A DNA stretch of 64,000 nucleotides from Streptococcus sanguinis (GCF_001078705.1 NZ_CDMW01000001.1:2244611-2308610), one strand, 5' to 3'; positions 25,084 through 34,895 are shown, counted from the stretch's first letter. A program made the numbers and translations. The notes: generated by a model from the sequence alone, not told the origin.

Positions 25084-26035
25084 ATTTTGCAATCCCTTCA
25101 CTGATTGTCAACTTGGGTTGATAGCCCAAATCCCTTACTGCTGCTGATATATCCAGCGTTTGACTGTAACGCATTAAGTAATAAGTGTAAAGAGTCAGAG
25201 GAGGCTCTTTTTCAATGTTAAAAAAGCGATAAAAGCTTTCAAACCCCTGTGCCAGAAGACCTAGAAAAGCAGCAGGCAACTTAATATAACGTTTACGAAC
25301 CTGTAAACCTTCCAAAGCTTCATCCAGCATATCCTTGAAACTACGGGATTCTCCGTTGGTAATGTTGTAAACCTGTCCTTGCGCTTCTGGAATTTCCAAA
25401 GCCAGTCGAACAGCCAAGGCCACATTTTCCACACAGGTCATGTCCATCATTTGCTGGCCATTTCTGATAAGTGGAATCGCCAGTTTTTGACTTAAGCGCA
25501 GAATCCTAGGAAAGATACTGGTATCTCCAATACCAAAAAGCCCTCTAGGACGCAAGATAACAGATGGAACTTGAGGATAGCTTCGGACAATCCGCTCAGC
25601 CATGAGCTTGCTTTTGATATAGAAATTCAGCTCATTCTCCTGAGGAGCAGCCTCTTCTTTGATAGCAAGTTGGTCACGCGCGGCAGCATAAACACTCGGA
25701 GAGGAAATATAGACCAGTCGTTGCACTCCAAAATGTCGGCAGGCTTCCATAACCAACTTGGTTCCTACTACATTGGTCTGATAAAACTGCTCCCATGGTC
25801 CCCAAATCGTTGAGAGAGCACCAGCGTGCACCACTGCATCCACTCCTTCGCAGGCTGCAAAAATTTCTTCTTCTCTGGTAAAATCTCCAGCAAAAAACTC
25901 TACTAAAGGACCTTCTAACTGCCGACCAGCCTTCAGATTACGACCAAAAGCCCGCACCTGATAGCCTTGTTCAGCCAGCTCTTCAACAACATACCTTCCT
26001 AGAAAGCCAGTCGCTCCTGTCACTAGAACCTTCAT
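25058..26035 (-). CDS. NAD-dependent epimerase/3-beta-hydroxysteroid dehydrogenase-like reductase (OleD-like)
   Basis: 325 aa from ATG 26035, with GAAAGGAGTAGC upstream. The Rossmann loop TGATGFLG occupies residues 6-13. The catalytic pair YIKSK (YxxxK) follows the Ser in VYISSPSVY. The extended SDR fold with LRPRGLFG and a C-terminal hydrophobic helix is typical of the 3-beta-HSD/OleD branch, which reduces beta-keto acids or similar. It is first of the four-gene operon. The upstream region contains GTGTATAAT but no clear -35. The substrate is unknown. Confidence 0.86.
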   Translation of the reverse strand: MKVLVTGATGFLGRYVVEELAEQGYQVRAFGRNLKAGRQLEGPLVEFFAGDFTREEEIFAACEGVDAVVHAGALSTIWGPWEQFYQTNVVGTKLVMEACRHFGVQRLVYISSPSVYAAARDQLAIKEEAAPQENELNFYIKSKLMAERIVRSYPQVPSVILRPRGLFGIGDTSIFPRILRLSQKLAIPLIRNGQQMMDMTCVENVALAVRLALEIPEAQGQVYNITNGESRSFKDMLDEALEGLQVRKRYIKLPAAFLGLLAQGFESFYRFFNIEKEPPLTLYTYYLMRYSQTLDISAAVRDLGYQPKLTISEGIAKYVQHYREN

Positions 26036-26246
26036 CGCTACTCCTTTCATATAATTTTCTGTTTGTGTCTTATCCTCATTATACACCATTTCAGCAAATC
26101 TTCCGTAAAAAAGCTGGAAAAAATCTTTACAAAGTGTCTCACCTGATTAGATAGGAGCAGAAAGAAATCAACTAATTTCTGAAAAACAGCTGCCTCTTTT
26201 TGACCTATTCTTAGTTAGAATCAGCTTTATTAGTTCATTGATAGTA

Positions 26247-26274
26247 TAAAAAAGAAGCCGGAAAACCGACTTCT
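26247..26274 (-). terminator. rpsD terminator
   Basis: Minus strand AGAAGTCGG-TTTT-CCGGCTTCT followed by TTTTTT. Confidence 0.88.
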
Positions 26275-26287
26275 GAACAAATACAAA

Positions 26288-26899
26288 TTAAAGCATTTTG
26301 TTGTAGAATTCAACGATAAGTGCTTCGTTGATTTCTGGGTTGATTTCGTCGCGCTCTGGAAGGCGAGTCAATGAACCTTCTAATTTTTCAGCATCGAATG
26401 ATACGAATGCTGGACGTCCAAGAGTTGCTTCAACAGCTTCAAGGATTGCAGGCACTTTCAATGATTTCTCACGAACTGAGATTACTTGACCTGGAGTTAC
26501 GCGGTATGATGGGATATCAACGCGTTTGCCGTCAACAAGGATGTGACCGTGGTTTACGAATTGACGAGCTTGACGACGAGTAGTCGCAAGACCAAGACGG
26601 TAAACAACGTTATCCAAGCGACGCTCCAAGAGAAGCATGAAGTTAAAACCAAGGATTCCTTCTTTGATTTTTGAAGCTTGAACAAACAAGTTACGGAATT
26701 GTTTTTCACCTACACCGTAAGTGAAACGAAGTTTTTGCTTTTCAGCCAATTGCAAACCGTATTCTGACAATTTGCTGCGGTTGTTTGGTCCATGTTGACC
26801 AGGTACATAGTTACGGCGAGCCAATTCTTTACCTGTACCAGTAAGAGAAAGACCCAAACGACGAGCTTGTTTCCAAGATGGTCCTGTATAACGTGACAT
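26288..26899 (-). CDS. rpsD: 30S ribosomal protein S4
   Basis: 203 aa from ATG 26899 ([16 protein letters not shown]), with CAGGAGG upstream; the longer open frame is leader RNA. S4 binds 16S rRNA and nucleates 30S assembly. The S4 RNA-binding domain is seen at [27 protein letters not shown]. In Firmicutes rpsD stands alone and S4 often controls its own mRNA, which fits the long structured leader here. Confidence 0.97.
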   Translation of the reverse strand: MSRYTGPSWKQARRLGLSLTGTGKELARRNYVPGQHGPNNRSKLSEYGLQLAEKQKLRFTYGVGEKQFRNLFVQASKIKEGILGFNFMLLLERRLDNVVYRLGLATTRRQARQFVNHGHILVDGKRVDIPSYRVTPGQVISVREKSLKVPAILEAVEATLGRPAFVSFDAEKLEGSLTRLPERDEINPEINEALIVEFYNKML

Positions 26900-27049
26900 A
26901 AAAATGTCCTCCTGTAAAATTTTTTTGAGGAAATAGTCACTTAGAAAGCCCTGATTCGTGCAGAACATTTTCGCCCAAACAGCTAAGGCTACTTTTATAG
27001 CTGATGTTCTGTTGACGAGCTCCATGCTTTCCTGCTGCTATTTCACACA
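26900..27049 (-). promoter_or_regulatory. Structured rpsD leader (possible S4 autoregulatory element)
   Basis: About 150 nt between the promoter and rpsD. An 8-bp stem CAGAACAT (27011-27004) / ATGTTCTG (26968-26961) encloses a smaller AGC...GCT-type arrangement. A long leader with conserved pairing upstream of rpsD fits ribosomal-protein autoregulation as known for B. subtilis rpsD; that it works the same way here is inference. Confidence 0.5.
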
Positions 27050-27055
27050 AAGGCT

Positions 27056-27084
27056 ATTGTACCACGAATAAAGTCAAAAGTAAA
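27056..27084 (-). promoter_or_regulatory. rpsD promoter
   Basis: Minus strand TTTACT (27084-27079), 17 bases, TACAAT (27061-27056). Confidence 0.7.
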
Positions 27085-27094
27085 GGGGCTCATC

Positions 27095-27121
27095 CAAAAA
27101 ATCAAGCCAAAAGGCTTGATT
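27095..27121 (-). terminator. Terminator of the thiXYZ operon
   Basis: Minus strand ATCAAGCC-TTTT-GGCTTGAT followed by TTTTTT, 40 bases past the ATPase gene. Confidence 0.88.
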
Positions 27122-27161
27122 TAGGTTGTTTCTTGAAAGCAAAGGAATTCCGACAGTTGCT

Positions 27162-27884
27162 TCACACTCCTAAAATCTTCAGAATCTCCTGCTTGTATCG
27201 CAGCTTCTGCAGTTCCTTATCCTCGCTGTCTGACCAAGTCAGTTGGAGATCTGCAACGATTTGCCCAGGGCGATTTTTCAGAATATAGATACGGTCGCTG
27301 AGAGCCAGAGCCTCTTCAATACTATGCGTGATGAGAAGAGTCGTCAGACCCAGCCTACGATGAATGTCCAGATACCAAGTGTGTAGCTCCATCTTGGTCA
27401 GCTCATCCAAGGCACTAAAGGCCTCGTCTAGAAGAAATAGCTTGTAACCGAACATATAGGTCCGTAGCAGTGCCACGCGCTGCCGCATCCCCCCGCTCAG
27501 CTCATGTGGATACTTATCTGCCACATCAAAGAGCCCGAACTCCTTCAAAATCTGAGTTGCCTGCTCCGTCGCTTCCTTTTTGGATACTTTTCGGATTAGC
27601 AGGGGTAAGATGACATTGCCCAACACCGTCTTGTACTCCAGCAGCAAGTCCTTCTGCAGCATATAACTCACCCGGCCCTTGGGATTTTCCTGCCCGTCTA
27701 GGACAATCCTACCCGACTGGACCTCCAAAATCCCCGCAATCAGATTAAAGAGGGTCGTTTTCCCGACTCCACTAGGCCCCAAAATCGCTACGACCTGGCC
27801 TGCTTCTACTTGTAGGCTGATATCTTTCAAAATCTGCTGCTCATCATAAGCATAACTTACATTTTCAAGTTTAATTTCTGTCAT
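27162..27884 (-). CDS. thiZ: ABC transporter ATPase, ThiZ (thiamine-precursor uptake)
   Basis: 240 aa of the NitT/TauT (SsuB) ATPase type. Walker A is GPSGVGKTT (about 35-43), signature LSGGMRQRVALLR, Walker B LFLLDEAFSALD, and the switch His is in LLITHSIEEAL. It energises uptake of a pyrimidine precursor (HMP or formyl-aminopyrimidine). Its ATG overlaps the thiY stop (TAATG). The upstream TPP riboswitch supports the assignment to thiamine rather than nitrate or sulfonate. Confidence 0.9.
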   Translation of the reverse strand: MTEIKLENVSYAYDEQQILKDISLQVEAGQVVAILGPSGVGKTTLFNLIAGILEVQSGRIVLDGQENPKGRVSYMLQKDLLLEYKTVLGNVILPLLIRKVSKKEATEQATQILKEFGLFDVADKYPHELSGGMRQRVALLRTYMFGYKLFLLDEAFSALDELTKMELHTWYLDIHRRLGLTTLLITHSIEEALALSDRIYILKNRPGQIVADLQLTWSDSEDKELQKLRYKQEILKILGV

Positions 27885-28882
27885 TATTTTATATAGTCGT
27901 TGCTAAATCCCTTGTCACTCAAGTCATTGTCCACGATACCCTTATCCTTGGCCCATTTGTAAAAGGCATTCCAGCGGCTAGCCTCAAACTGACCCCACTT
28001 GTCCTTATCTGATGCATATTGCTCGGACAAATATTTTTGAGAAGCCAAAACAAAGTCTCGTTTGTTCTTCAGCTCTGGCGCATGCTTGATTAAAATATCC
28101 GCTGCTTCTTCAGGGTGCTCCATGGCATATTGATAGCCCTTCTTGATAGCCTGCAGGACCTTTTTCGCTTCATCCGGATTCTTCTTCAGATAGTCATTAT
28201 TAGCAATAATCACTGGAGAATAATAGTCAAACTCCTTGACATAGTCCTTCATGTAAAAGAAATTAGTGTCCATGCCTTGCGTCTCTGCCATGATGCCGTC
28301 CCAGCCATGATAAATCCACGCTGCATCAAACAAACCATTTTCAATCGGCGTAATGGAGTTGGAATCGTTGTTGGGAACTTTTTCCACTTCATCAAACTGG
28401 CCGCCTTGGCTTTCAACCAAAGTTTTGAGCATGCCTAGCTCCACCGGATCATTCCAGGTGCCATATTTCTTCCCAGCTAGGTCCTTAGGTCCAGTAATCC
28501 CTGCAGACTTCTTGGAAATAATGCCCGAAGTATTGTGCTCTACAATAGCGGCAACAGCTGTGATTTCCGCACCCTTATCCAATTTTTTAGCCATAGAGTC
28601 CTGGAAATAAATTCCAAAAGGAGCCTTGCCGTTGATAATCAAATCCGAACTGCTATCTTCAGGCGGCAACTTGATATCCACATCCACGCCTGCTTCCTTG
28701 AAGTAGCCTTTTTCCTGAGCCACATAAAGGCCGGTATGATTGGTGTTAGGTGACCAGTCTAGGATAAAATCAATCTTTTTATCCTTCTTAGCTGACTCCG
28801 AGTCTGACTGACTGCAAGCCGCTAGACCAAAGATAGACACAGCAGCCAAGCCTGCCAGCAACACTTTATAACTTTTTTTCAT
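27884..28882 (-). CDS. thiY: Substrate-binding lipoprotein ThiY (NMT1/THI5-like)
   Basis: 332 aa from ATG 28882 (MKKSYKVLLAG), six bases after GAGG. The lipobox is GLAAC. The mature part is the NMT1/THI5-like fold: DFILDWSPNTNHTGLYVAQEKGYF at the start, the GKAPFGIYFQD segment, and the DAAWIYHGWDG motif. Proteins of this group bind HMP-type pyrimidines outside the membrane and deliver them to the permease. It lies between ThiX and ThiZ in one operon. Confidence 0.92.
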   Translation of the reverse strand: MKKSYKVLLAGLAAVSIFGLAACSQSDSESAKKDKKIDFILDWSPNTNHTGLYVAQEKGYFKEAGVDVDIKLPPEDSSSDLIINGKAPFGIYFQDSMAKKLDKGAEITAVAAIVEHNTSGIISKKSAGITGPKDLAGKKYGTWNDPVELGMLKTLVESQGGQFDEVEKVPNNDSNSITPIENGLFDAAWIYHGWDGIMAETQGMDTNFFYMKDYVKEFDYYSPVIIANNDYLKKNPDEAKKVLQAIKKGYQYAMEHPEEAADILIKHAPELKNKRDFVLASQKYLSEQYASDKDKWGQFEASRWNAFYKWAKDKGIVDNDLSDKGFSNDYIK

Positions 28883-28926
28883 CATTATCCTCTTTTCTTT
28901 CTTTGGAAAATAGCAGAGCTGAGCTC

Positions 28927-29679
28927 CTATTTCCACTTAATGACATATTTTTCACTGACAGCCACCAGCTTCATCCCCAGAAGACTGATAACCGAAACCA
29001 ATATGATAATAGCAAACATGGTGTCGTACTGGAAAAGCTTCTTAGACTGGATCATATAAACACCCAAGCCTTCAAAACCACCCAGCCATTCGGAAACCAC
29101 AGTCGTGATGAAGGCATAGGAAACACTGACGCGCAAGCCCGCATAGAAATAAGGCAAGCTAGCTGGAATCTTAAAATGCCAAAGAATCTGCCAGCGATTG
29201 GCCTGCATGAGCTCAAAGAGAGTCAAGGTGTCTCGGTCACAATGCCGAAAACCGTCCAGAATACTGACGATAATCGGAAAAGTCGTCGTCAGAATAATGA
29301 GCACAATCTTGGGCAAAATCCCATATCCCAGCCAGAGAACCAAGATTGGCGCCAAAGCAATGGTCGGAATAGTCTGTACCACGACCATCATGGGGTAGAT
29401 TAGATCATTGAGCCAGCTCATGCTGTCCATCAGGACAGCTAAGATACAGGCCAAGATCAACCCCAAGAACAAACCCAACAAGGCTACTTTTAAGGTGGCC
29501 CAGCTATGAGTTGCCAGGAATCCAGCATCTCTCATAAAAGCCTGACAGATTTCCAGGGGTGTCGGCAAGATAAACTTGGGCAAGAGCTTGAGCCAGCCCA
29601 TGACCTGCCAGATGACAAGTACACCCAGCATCCCTAAGAGACCGATTTGCTGCCGCATCAGCCTTTGTAGTGCTTTCAT
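28927..29679 (-). CDS. thiX: ABC transporter permease ThiX
   Basis: 250 aa, about six membrane helices of the BPD_transp_1 type. The EAA-like coupling loop is seen at DGFRHCDRDTLTLFELMQANRWQILWHFKIPASLP. GGGAGG lies before ATG 29679. First gene of the operon after the TPP riboswitch; forms the membrane channel with the ThiZ dimer. Confidence 0.92.
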   Translation of the reverse strand: MKALQRLMRQQIGLLGMLGVLVIWQVMGWLKLLPKFILPTPLEICQAFMRDAGFLATHSWATLKVALLGLFLGLILACILAVLMDSMSWLNDLIYPMMVVVQTIPTIALAPILVLWLGYGILPKIVLIILTTTFPIIVSILDGFRHCDRDTLTLFELMQANRWQILWHFKIPASLPYFYAGLRVSVSYAFITTVVSEWLGGFEGLGVYMIQSKKLFQYDTMFAIIILVSVISLLGMKLVAVSEKYVIKWK

Positions 29680-29754
29680 TGATTAATTTTCCTCCCTTCC
29701 TGCATTTTAGCACTGCAATTCTTCAAGATATCACCATTCGATAAAGATGATAAA

Positions 29755-29785
29755 AGAAAAGGCCTTTTCCATATATGGAAAAGGC
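29755..29785 (-). terminator. Riboswitch-controlled terminator
   Basis: Minus strand GCCTTTTCC-ATATAT-GGAAAAGGC followed by CTTTTCTTTTAT, directly downstream of the TPP aptamer. Thiamine pyrophosphate binding should favour this stem and stop transcription before thiX. Confidence 0.85.
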
Positions 29786-29804
29786 GCACAAATACCACAT
29801 TTTT

Positions 29805-29888
29805 CGGTATGTTTCCTACGCTGGCATTACCCAGATCAGGTGCGGTCGAAGCTTACACTTCCTCTCAGACTGTACACAGACTCCCATA
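29805..29888 (-). promoter_or_regulatory. TPP riboswitch (THI element)
   Basis: The conserved THI-box blocks are present in order on the minus strand: GGGAGTC at the 5' end, CTGAGAGG, GACCGCACCTGATCTGG, GTAATGCCAGCGTAGG at the 3' end. It controls the thiXYZ operon in response to thiamine pyrophosphate. Confidence 0.97.
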
Positions 29889-29981
29889 TATAGGACTATG
29901 ATAGCGCAATCATCAGCAAATGTCAAGGTTGGAGCTTGGACTCACTCCCTTTCAACGATAAGTGAAGCAAACTATCATCAA

Positions 29982-30605
29982 TCAGTCAAACTTCCCTTTC
30001 GCAGCCAGCAAAGTCTCCATAGCCCTGATATTCTCTGTTTCGCTTGTGGATAAGATAGTTTCAAAGCCTAGTTCAGCTGCCGTATCTAAGTTAGCCTGAA
30101 TATCATCAATGAAGACGGATTCTACCGGATTCAGATTATATTTTTTTAACAGCTTTTGGTAAATCTCTGCTTCTGGCTTGACGACCCCGACCTCTGAGGA
30201 AAGGATATAGCCCGACAACAGTGGGTAAATGGGCAACAAACCAGCTTTTTCAATATGGTAAAAAATCTCACAAGTGGTTGACAAGATATAGATTCGATAG
30301 CCTTGATTAGCCCATAGCCGAATCCTTTCCTGTAAATCACTGTAAACATGCACAACCTCATACCAGTGATAGAAGATATTCTTAACGGCAGAATGATAGG
30401 AAACGTCCAGCTGAGCCAGGACTTCCTCACAAGCTTCTTTCAAACTCAGCTCTCCCTTGTCCGTCTGATGCCAGACACCCGACTCAAAAATAGCCTGTCT
30501 AAGGGCCTGCCGCCGCTCTTTCTCAGGTTCAAAATATGTCAAGATTTTCTCAGAATTCCATTCAATCAGAACATTGCCCAAATCAAAAACCAAATTTTTA
30601 ATCAT
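29982..30605 (-). CDS. HAD-IA family phosphatase (YihX-like)
   Basis: 207 aa from ATG 30605 (MIKNLVFDLGNVLIEW). Motif I is FDLGNVL (the second Asp replaced by Gly-Asn, as in the YihX/epoxide-hydrolase N-terminal subgroup). Motif II is IYILSTT, motif III Lys in VGVVKPEAEIYQ, and motif IV FIDDIQANLDTA. YihX dephosphorylates glucose-1-phosphate in E. coli; the substrate here is unknown. It stands between the thi riboswitch and veg with no clear partner. Confidence 0.86.
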   Translation of the reverse strand: MIKNLVFDLGNVLIEWNSEKILTYFEPEKERRQALRQAIFESGVWHQTDKGELSLKEACEEVLAQLDVSYHSAVKNIFYHWYEVVHVYSDLQERIRLWANQGYRIYILSTTCEIFYHIEKAGLLPIYPLLSGYILSSEVGVVKPEAEIYQKLLKKYNLNPVESVFIDDIQANLDTAAELGFETILSTSETENIRAMETLLAAKGKFD

Positions 30606-30680
30606 GATGACCACCTGTTTTCTTTGCTTATCATCCTCTATATACGTCGATTTGACTGAGGAATTGCTTCAAATATAAGT

Positions 30681-30701
30681 AAAAAGGCCCACTGGACCTT
30701 T
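30681..30701 (-). terminator. Terminator after veg
   Basis: Minus strand AAGGTCC-AGTG-GGCCTT followed by TTT, immediately after the veg stop. Confidence 0.8.
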
Positions 30702-30977
30702 CTATTCATCAAAATAACGGATGAGGTTCTTTTCTGTCAAAATGTCAGAATAAGTATAAGATTCCACATAGGTATTGGAGATTTCCCCTGGCTGACCGCC
30801 TTCATTGGAATATTCCACGATAAACAAAGACGGATAGACTTCAATCAGACGGCCTTGCTTGCTTTTTTGGCGCTTACGACCGTTTTCCAGCGTCATCTCA
30901 ACGATTTGTCCTTCATGCGCCTTGATATCTTCTTTGATTTTTTTCATTTTTGCCACATCTGTAAATGCATCACTCAT
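30702..30977 (-). CDS. veg: Veg family protein
   Basis: 91 aa. DVAKMKKIKEDIKAHEGQIVEMTLENGRK at the N-terminus and RLIEVYPSLFIVE in the middle are the Veg signature. In B. subtilis Veg is a highly expressed small protein that promotes biofilm matrix expression; its role in streptococci is not established. It starts 2 bases after the dnaB stop and is the last gene of the gdpP-rplI-dnaB-veg run. Confidence 0.92.
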   Translation of the reverse strand: MSDAFTDVAKMKKIKEDIKAHEGQIVEMTLENGRKRQKSKQGRLIEVYPSLFIVEYSNEGGQPGEISNTYVESYTYSDILTEKNLIRYFDE

Positions 30978-30979
30978 CT

Positions 30980-32335
30980 TTATTCGTCCTCTCTTTTGGA
31001 AATACTTGAGAATTTATTATACTCTTTCTGGAAAATTAACTCTACTGTGCCACGCGCCCCACTCCGGTTTTTCTCGATAATGACTTCAACCTTGTTGTTG
31101 GGAATGCCTTCTTCCTCCTCACCAGCTCGATCATAATAATCATCCCGGTAAAGGAAGGCAACGATATCCGCATCCTGCTCAATGGAACCTGATTCCCGAA
31201 TATCAGACAGCACTGGTCGCTTATCCTGCCGCTGCTCCACGCCACGCGAGAGCTGACTCAGCGCAATGACCGGCACCTTGAGCTCCTTCGCCAAGATTTT
31301 TAACTGACGGGAAATTTCCGAAACTTCTTGCTGGCGATTTTCACGACCAGTTCCTGTGATCAGCTGCAGATAGTCAATCAAGACCAGCCCTAGATTACCC
31401 GTTTCCTGAGCTAGTTTTCGAGCCCGCGAGCGAATCTCCGTAATCCGAATCCCTGGTGTATCATCGATATAGATACTAGCGTTGGCCAGATTAGCTGTCG
31501 CAATGGTATATTTCTGCCATTCTTCATCTGTCAATTGCCCCGTACGAATGGAGTGAGAGTTAATCACCCCTTCTGAAGCCAACATCCGGTCCACCAAGCT
31601 CTCCGCCCCCATTTCCAGAGAGAAAATGGCTACAGTCTTATCCAGCTTGGTTCCGATATTCTGAGCAATATTAAGGGCAAAGGCCGTCTTTCCGACCGCT
31701 GGCCGAGCCGCCAGAATGATTAATTCTTCCTCATGCAGACCAGTCGTCATCTTGTCCAGCTCACGGTAGCCAGTCGCAATCCCAGTGATATCTGATGTCT
31801 GCAGAGACCGAGCCTCCAGATTGCCAAAGTTAAGATTCAGCACATCACGGATATTTTTAAAACCGCTGCGGTTAGCTGTTTCACTGACATCAATCAGAGC
31901 TTTTTCAGCTCCAGCGATAATTTCTTCTGACAGCCGGTCACCATCGTAGGCTTGATTGATAGACTCTGTCAGACGCGAAATCAGCCGCCTTAGAATGGCC
32001 TTTTCTGCAACTATTTTAGCATAGTATTCAGCATTGGCAGATGTTGGCACAGAATTGACCACTTCTACCAAGTAGCTGAGACCCCCGATATTCTGCAGGT
32101 CACCCTGACTGTCCAAAATATTGCGAACCGTCGTTGCATCAATGGCATCCCCACGGTCAGCCAAGTCAATCATAGCCTTGAAAATCAAGCGATTGGCATA
32201 CTTAAAGAAGTCGGCAGGCTCGATATACTCACGAACAAAGACCAGTTTGCTCTCATCAATGAAAATGGCTCCTAAGACAGACTGCTCCGCTAAAATATCC
32301 TGAGGCTGAGCTCGGAGTTCATCAATCTCTGCCAT
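30980..32335 (-). CDS. dnaB: Replicative DNA helicase DnaB
   Basis: 451 aa hexameric 5'-3' helicase (DnaC in Bacillus naming). N-terminal collar domain starts LRAQPQDILAEQSVLGAI. RecA-like C-terminal domain: Walker A AARPAVGKTAFAL, Walker B IDYLQLI, and the arginine-finger region SDIRESGSIEQDADIV. No intein interrupts it. It follows rplI by 26 bases, a conserved streptococcal order (gdpP-rplI-dnaB). Confidence 0.97.
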   Translation of the reverse strand: MAEIDELRAQPQDILAEQSVLGAIFIDESKLVFVREYIEPADFFKYANRLIFKAMIDLADRGDAIDATTVRNILDSQGDLQNIGGLSYLVEVVNSVPTSANAEYYAKIVAEKAILRRLISRLTESINQAYDGDRLSEEIIAGAEKALIDVSETANRSGFKNIRDVLNLNFGNLEARSLQTSDITGIATGYRELDKMTTGLHEEELIILAARPAVGKTAFALNIAQNIGTKLDKTVAIFSLEMGAESLVDRMLASEGVINSHSIRTGQLTDEEWQKYTIATANLANASIYIDDTPGIRITEIRSRARKLAQETGNLGLVLIDYLQLITGTGRENRQQEVSEISRQLKILAKELKVPVIALSQLSRGVEQRQDKRPVLSDIRESGSIEQDADIVAFLYRDDYYDRAGEEEEGIPNNKVEVIIEKNRSGARGTVELIFQKEYNKFSSISKREDE

Positions 32336-32361
32336 CGGTAAATCCTTCCTTCAAATCACTA

Positions 32362-32814
32362 TTATCCTTCTTTAACCTGCAAACGAATCACCCCAGTTAT
32401 ATCCTGATAAATTTTCACTGGAACATCTATCAGACCAATAGAGCGAATCGGTGAGTCCACCTTAATATGCCGTTTGTCAATTTTGATGCCAAACTGCTTC
32501 TGTAGCTCTTCTGCTATTTTCTTGCTAGTAATAGAGCCAAAGGTGCGGCCGTCTGGACCAACTTTTTCAGTAAATTCAACAAGAGTAGCTTCTTCTGCTA
32601 ACTTAGCTTTAATAGCTTGAGCTTCTGCCACTAGTTCCGCATGGGCTTTTTCTTCGGACTTTTGCTTGCCGCGCAGTTCTCCGATAGCCTGGGCTGTTGC
32701 TTCCTTGGCTAAATTTTTCTTAATCAGAAAATTTTGAGCATAGCCAGTCGGCATTTCTTTGATTTCGCCTTTTTTGCCCTTGCCTTTTACATCTGCTAAA
32801 AAAATTACTTTCAT
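32362..32814 (-). CDS. rplI: 50S ribosomal protein L9
   Basis: 150 aa. N-terminal [25 protein letters not shown] is the L9 rRNA-binding domain. A long helix linker rich in Ala/Glu/Lys leads to the C-terminal domain ([20 protein letters not shown]). L9 overlaps the gdpP stop by 4 bases. Confidence 0.97.
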   Translation of the reverse strand: MKVIFLADVKGKGKKGEIKEMPTGYAQNFLIKKNLAKEATAQAIGELRGKQKSEEKAHAELVAEAQAIKAKLAEEATLVEFTEKVGPDGRTFGSITSKKIAEELQKQFGIKIDKRHIKVDSPIRSIGLIDVPVKIYQDITGVIRLQVKEG

Positions 32815-34802
32815 CCTTTTTTCTCCTCGTCTATTATTACTTCCTCTTTAATGACTTGGTCCATAATTTCTTGATTCAGCGACTGAAGGACCTCAGAAAC
32901 TGTTTTACCTTCAATTTGAGCTGCCGCCAGATTGAAATGACCGCCACCGCCCAGCTTTTCCATAATTCGCTGAACATTGATTTTGCTGCGACTGCGAGCC
33001 GAAATAGACACATAGCCTTTGGTATTCTTGCTCACGACAAAAGTAGCTTCAATTCCTGACATAGAGAGCATGGTATCAGCTGCCTTACTGATGACAACCG
33101 TATCATAAGTATTCTCCTCTGGACCAGCTGCTACAATGACATTTGGCAAAATCTTCTTGCCATTTAAAATCAGCTCATTAATCGCACGATAATCCTCAAA
33201 ATTCGTAGCAGAAATATCCTGAATCACAACACTGTCACTGCCCCGAGTTCGTAGATAGCTGGCCACATCAAAGGTCCGACTGGTGACTCGAGATGAAAAT
33301 CCTTTGGTGTCAAGCATGATCCCCGCCATGAGAAGGCTGGCTTGCATCTTACTGAGACGATTCTTTTTAGAATTCTGGAATTGAATCAGCTCCGTTACCA
33401 ATTCACTGGCACTGCTAGCCCCACTTTCGATATAGGCAATCACAGCATTTTCTGGGAAATCTTCATCACGGCGATGGTGGTCAACTACGATAATCTGACT
33501 GAATTGATCAAAGAAATCCTTAGACAGAGTCAGAGATATCTTAGAGTGGTCAACCATAATCAAGAGCGAACGATTGGTCACCATATTTACTGCTTCAGAA
33601 AGCGGCACCAGATAATCAGCCCCTTCCTGCTGGAGCTTTGTAATGGATCGCTCAATGTCAGAAGCCATCTGAGACGGATCATAGACCACATAAGCTTTCT
33701 CAATGATATTACTGGCAAAGAGCTGCATACCAAGAGAAGAACCCAAGGCATCCATATCCAGATTTTTATGTCCGACTATAAAGACCTGATCCACACTCTT
33801 AATCTTATCAGAAATCGCAGTCATCATAGCCCGAGTACGGGTGCGCGTGCGCTTAACAGCTGACGCCGTTCCTCCACCAAAGAAGATTGGGTTCATGTTG
33901 TCATTATTTTCTTTAACGACAGCCTGATCCCCACCTCGAACTTCAGCTAAGTTGAGGTTAAGCAGGGCGACCCGACCGATTTCATCATGATTGCCATCAC
34001 CATAAGAAAAGCCCATACTGAGTGTCAGTGACAGCTCTCGATTTTTAGCTTCCGTCCGGAACTGATCAATGATAGAAAATTTATTTTCCATCAGTTGTTC
34101 CAGCACCGTATAATCCGTAAAAAGATAGAACCGATCCATGCCAACCCGACGGTAAAACATGTGAAACTGCTCAGAAAATTCTGCTACGAAGTTGGCTACA
34201 AAGCTATTGATATGGCTGATATCCGTGTCTGAAACGACATCTTCCAAATCATCATAATTATCCACCGAGATAATCCCAATCACCGGGCGCGTTGTTACCA
34301 GACCAACAGTCGCTTCGTATTCATTGGATGCATCAAAAAAATAAAACACACTGGATGCACGGTCCAAGTAAACCGAATATTTCTTGTCTCCAACCGTAGC
34401 ATAATGACCAGAGTCTGAATAAGCAGCCTTCATGATATTCTTGAGCATATCAGCATCAAAATCGCCATCTTCGGTTGTAAAAATCAGTTCTGCATAGGGA
34501 TTAAACCACTCTACATCACCATTATCTTCACTAATTTTAATGACACCAACTGGCATCTTATCCAGCAAGGAAGCGAGGCTTCCTTCTGCTTGATGATTGA
34601 CATAATGAATCTGCTCAATCTCGTCTAGCTCGGATACTCTCTGTTGCTGGATAAAAAGCACAATCAAAAGAGCCAGCACAAGCATGAGAGCAGCTAGCAT
34701 GGCCAAACTATCACCAAAAAGCCTCAAACAGATGGCTAAGATTATAAAGGAAATTAGACCCGCCATCGCCAAGTGAATTGGGGCAAAACGAAATTTTTTC
34801 AT
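32811..34802 (-). CDS. gdpP: Cyclic-di-AMP phosphodiesterase GdpP
   Basis: 663 aa from ATG 34802 ([13 protein letters not shown]), six bases after GAGG; the longer frame has no ribosome site. Domain order: two N-terminal membrane helices (about 10-60), a PAS-like domain (~85-180), a degenerate GGDEF domain with RGGDQAV instead of GG(D/E)EF, then DHH and DHHA1 domains. The catalytic motifs are [16 protein letters not shown] and [12 protein letters not shown]. GdpP hydrolyses c-di-AMP to pApA and affects wall stress, potassium balance and beta-lactam tolerance. Confidence 0.95.
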   Translation of the reverse strand: MKKFRFAPIHLAMAGLISFIILAICLRLFGDSLAMLAALMLVLALLIVLFIQQQRVSELDEIEQIHYVNHQAEGSLASLLDKMPVGVIKISEDNGDVEWFNPYAELIFTTEDGDFDADMLKNIMKAAYSDSGHYATVGDKKYSVYLDRASSVFYFFDASNEYEATVGLVTTRPVIGIISVDNYDDLEDVVSDTDISHINSFVANFVAEFSEQFHMFYRRVGMDRFYLFTDYTVLEQLMENKFSIIDQFRTEAKNRELSLTLSMGFSYGDGNHDEIGRVALLNLNLAEVRGGDQAVVKENNDNMNPIFFGGGTASAVKRTRTRTRAMMTAISDKIKSVDQVFIVGHKNLDMDALGSSLGMQLFASNIIEKAYVVYDPSQMASDIERSITKLQQEGADYLVPLSEAVNMVTNRSLLIMVDHSKISLTLSKDFFDQFSQIIVVDHHRRDEDFPENAVIAYIESGASSASELVTELIQFQNSKKNRLSKMQASLLMAGIMLDTKGFSSRVTSRTFDVASYLRTRGSDSVVIQDISATNFEDYRAINELILNGKKILPNVIVAAGPEENTYDTVVISKAADTMLSMSGIEATFVVSKNTKGYVSISARSRSKINVQRIMEKLGGGGHFNLAAAQIEGKTVSEVLQSLNQEIMDQVIKEEVIIDEEKKG

Positions 34803-34895
34803 CATAGACCTCTTATTCCGCCATTTTACCATAAATCCTAGAAAAAAGCGAATTTCTCCCAATAAGTAAAGCATTTAAGAAGGGTAAAGGAAGCG

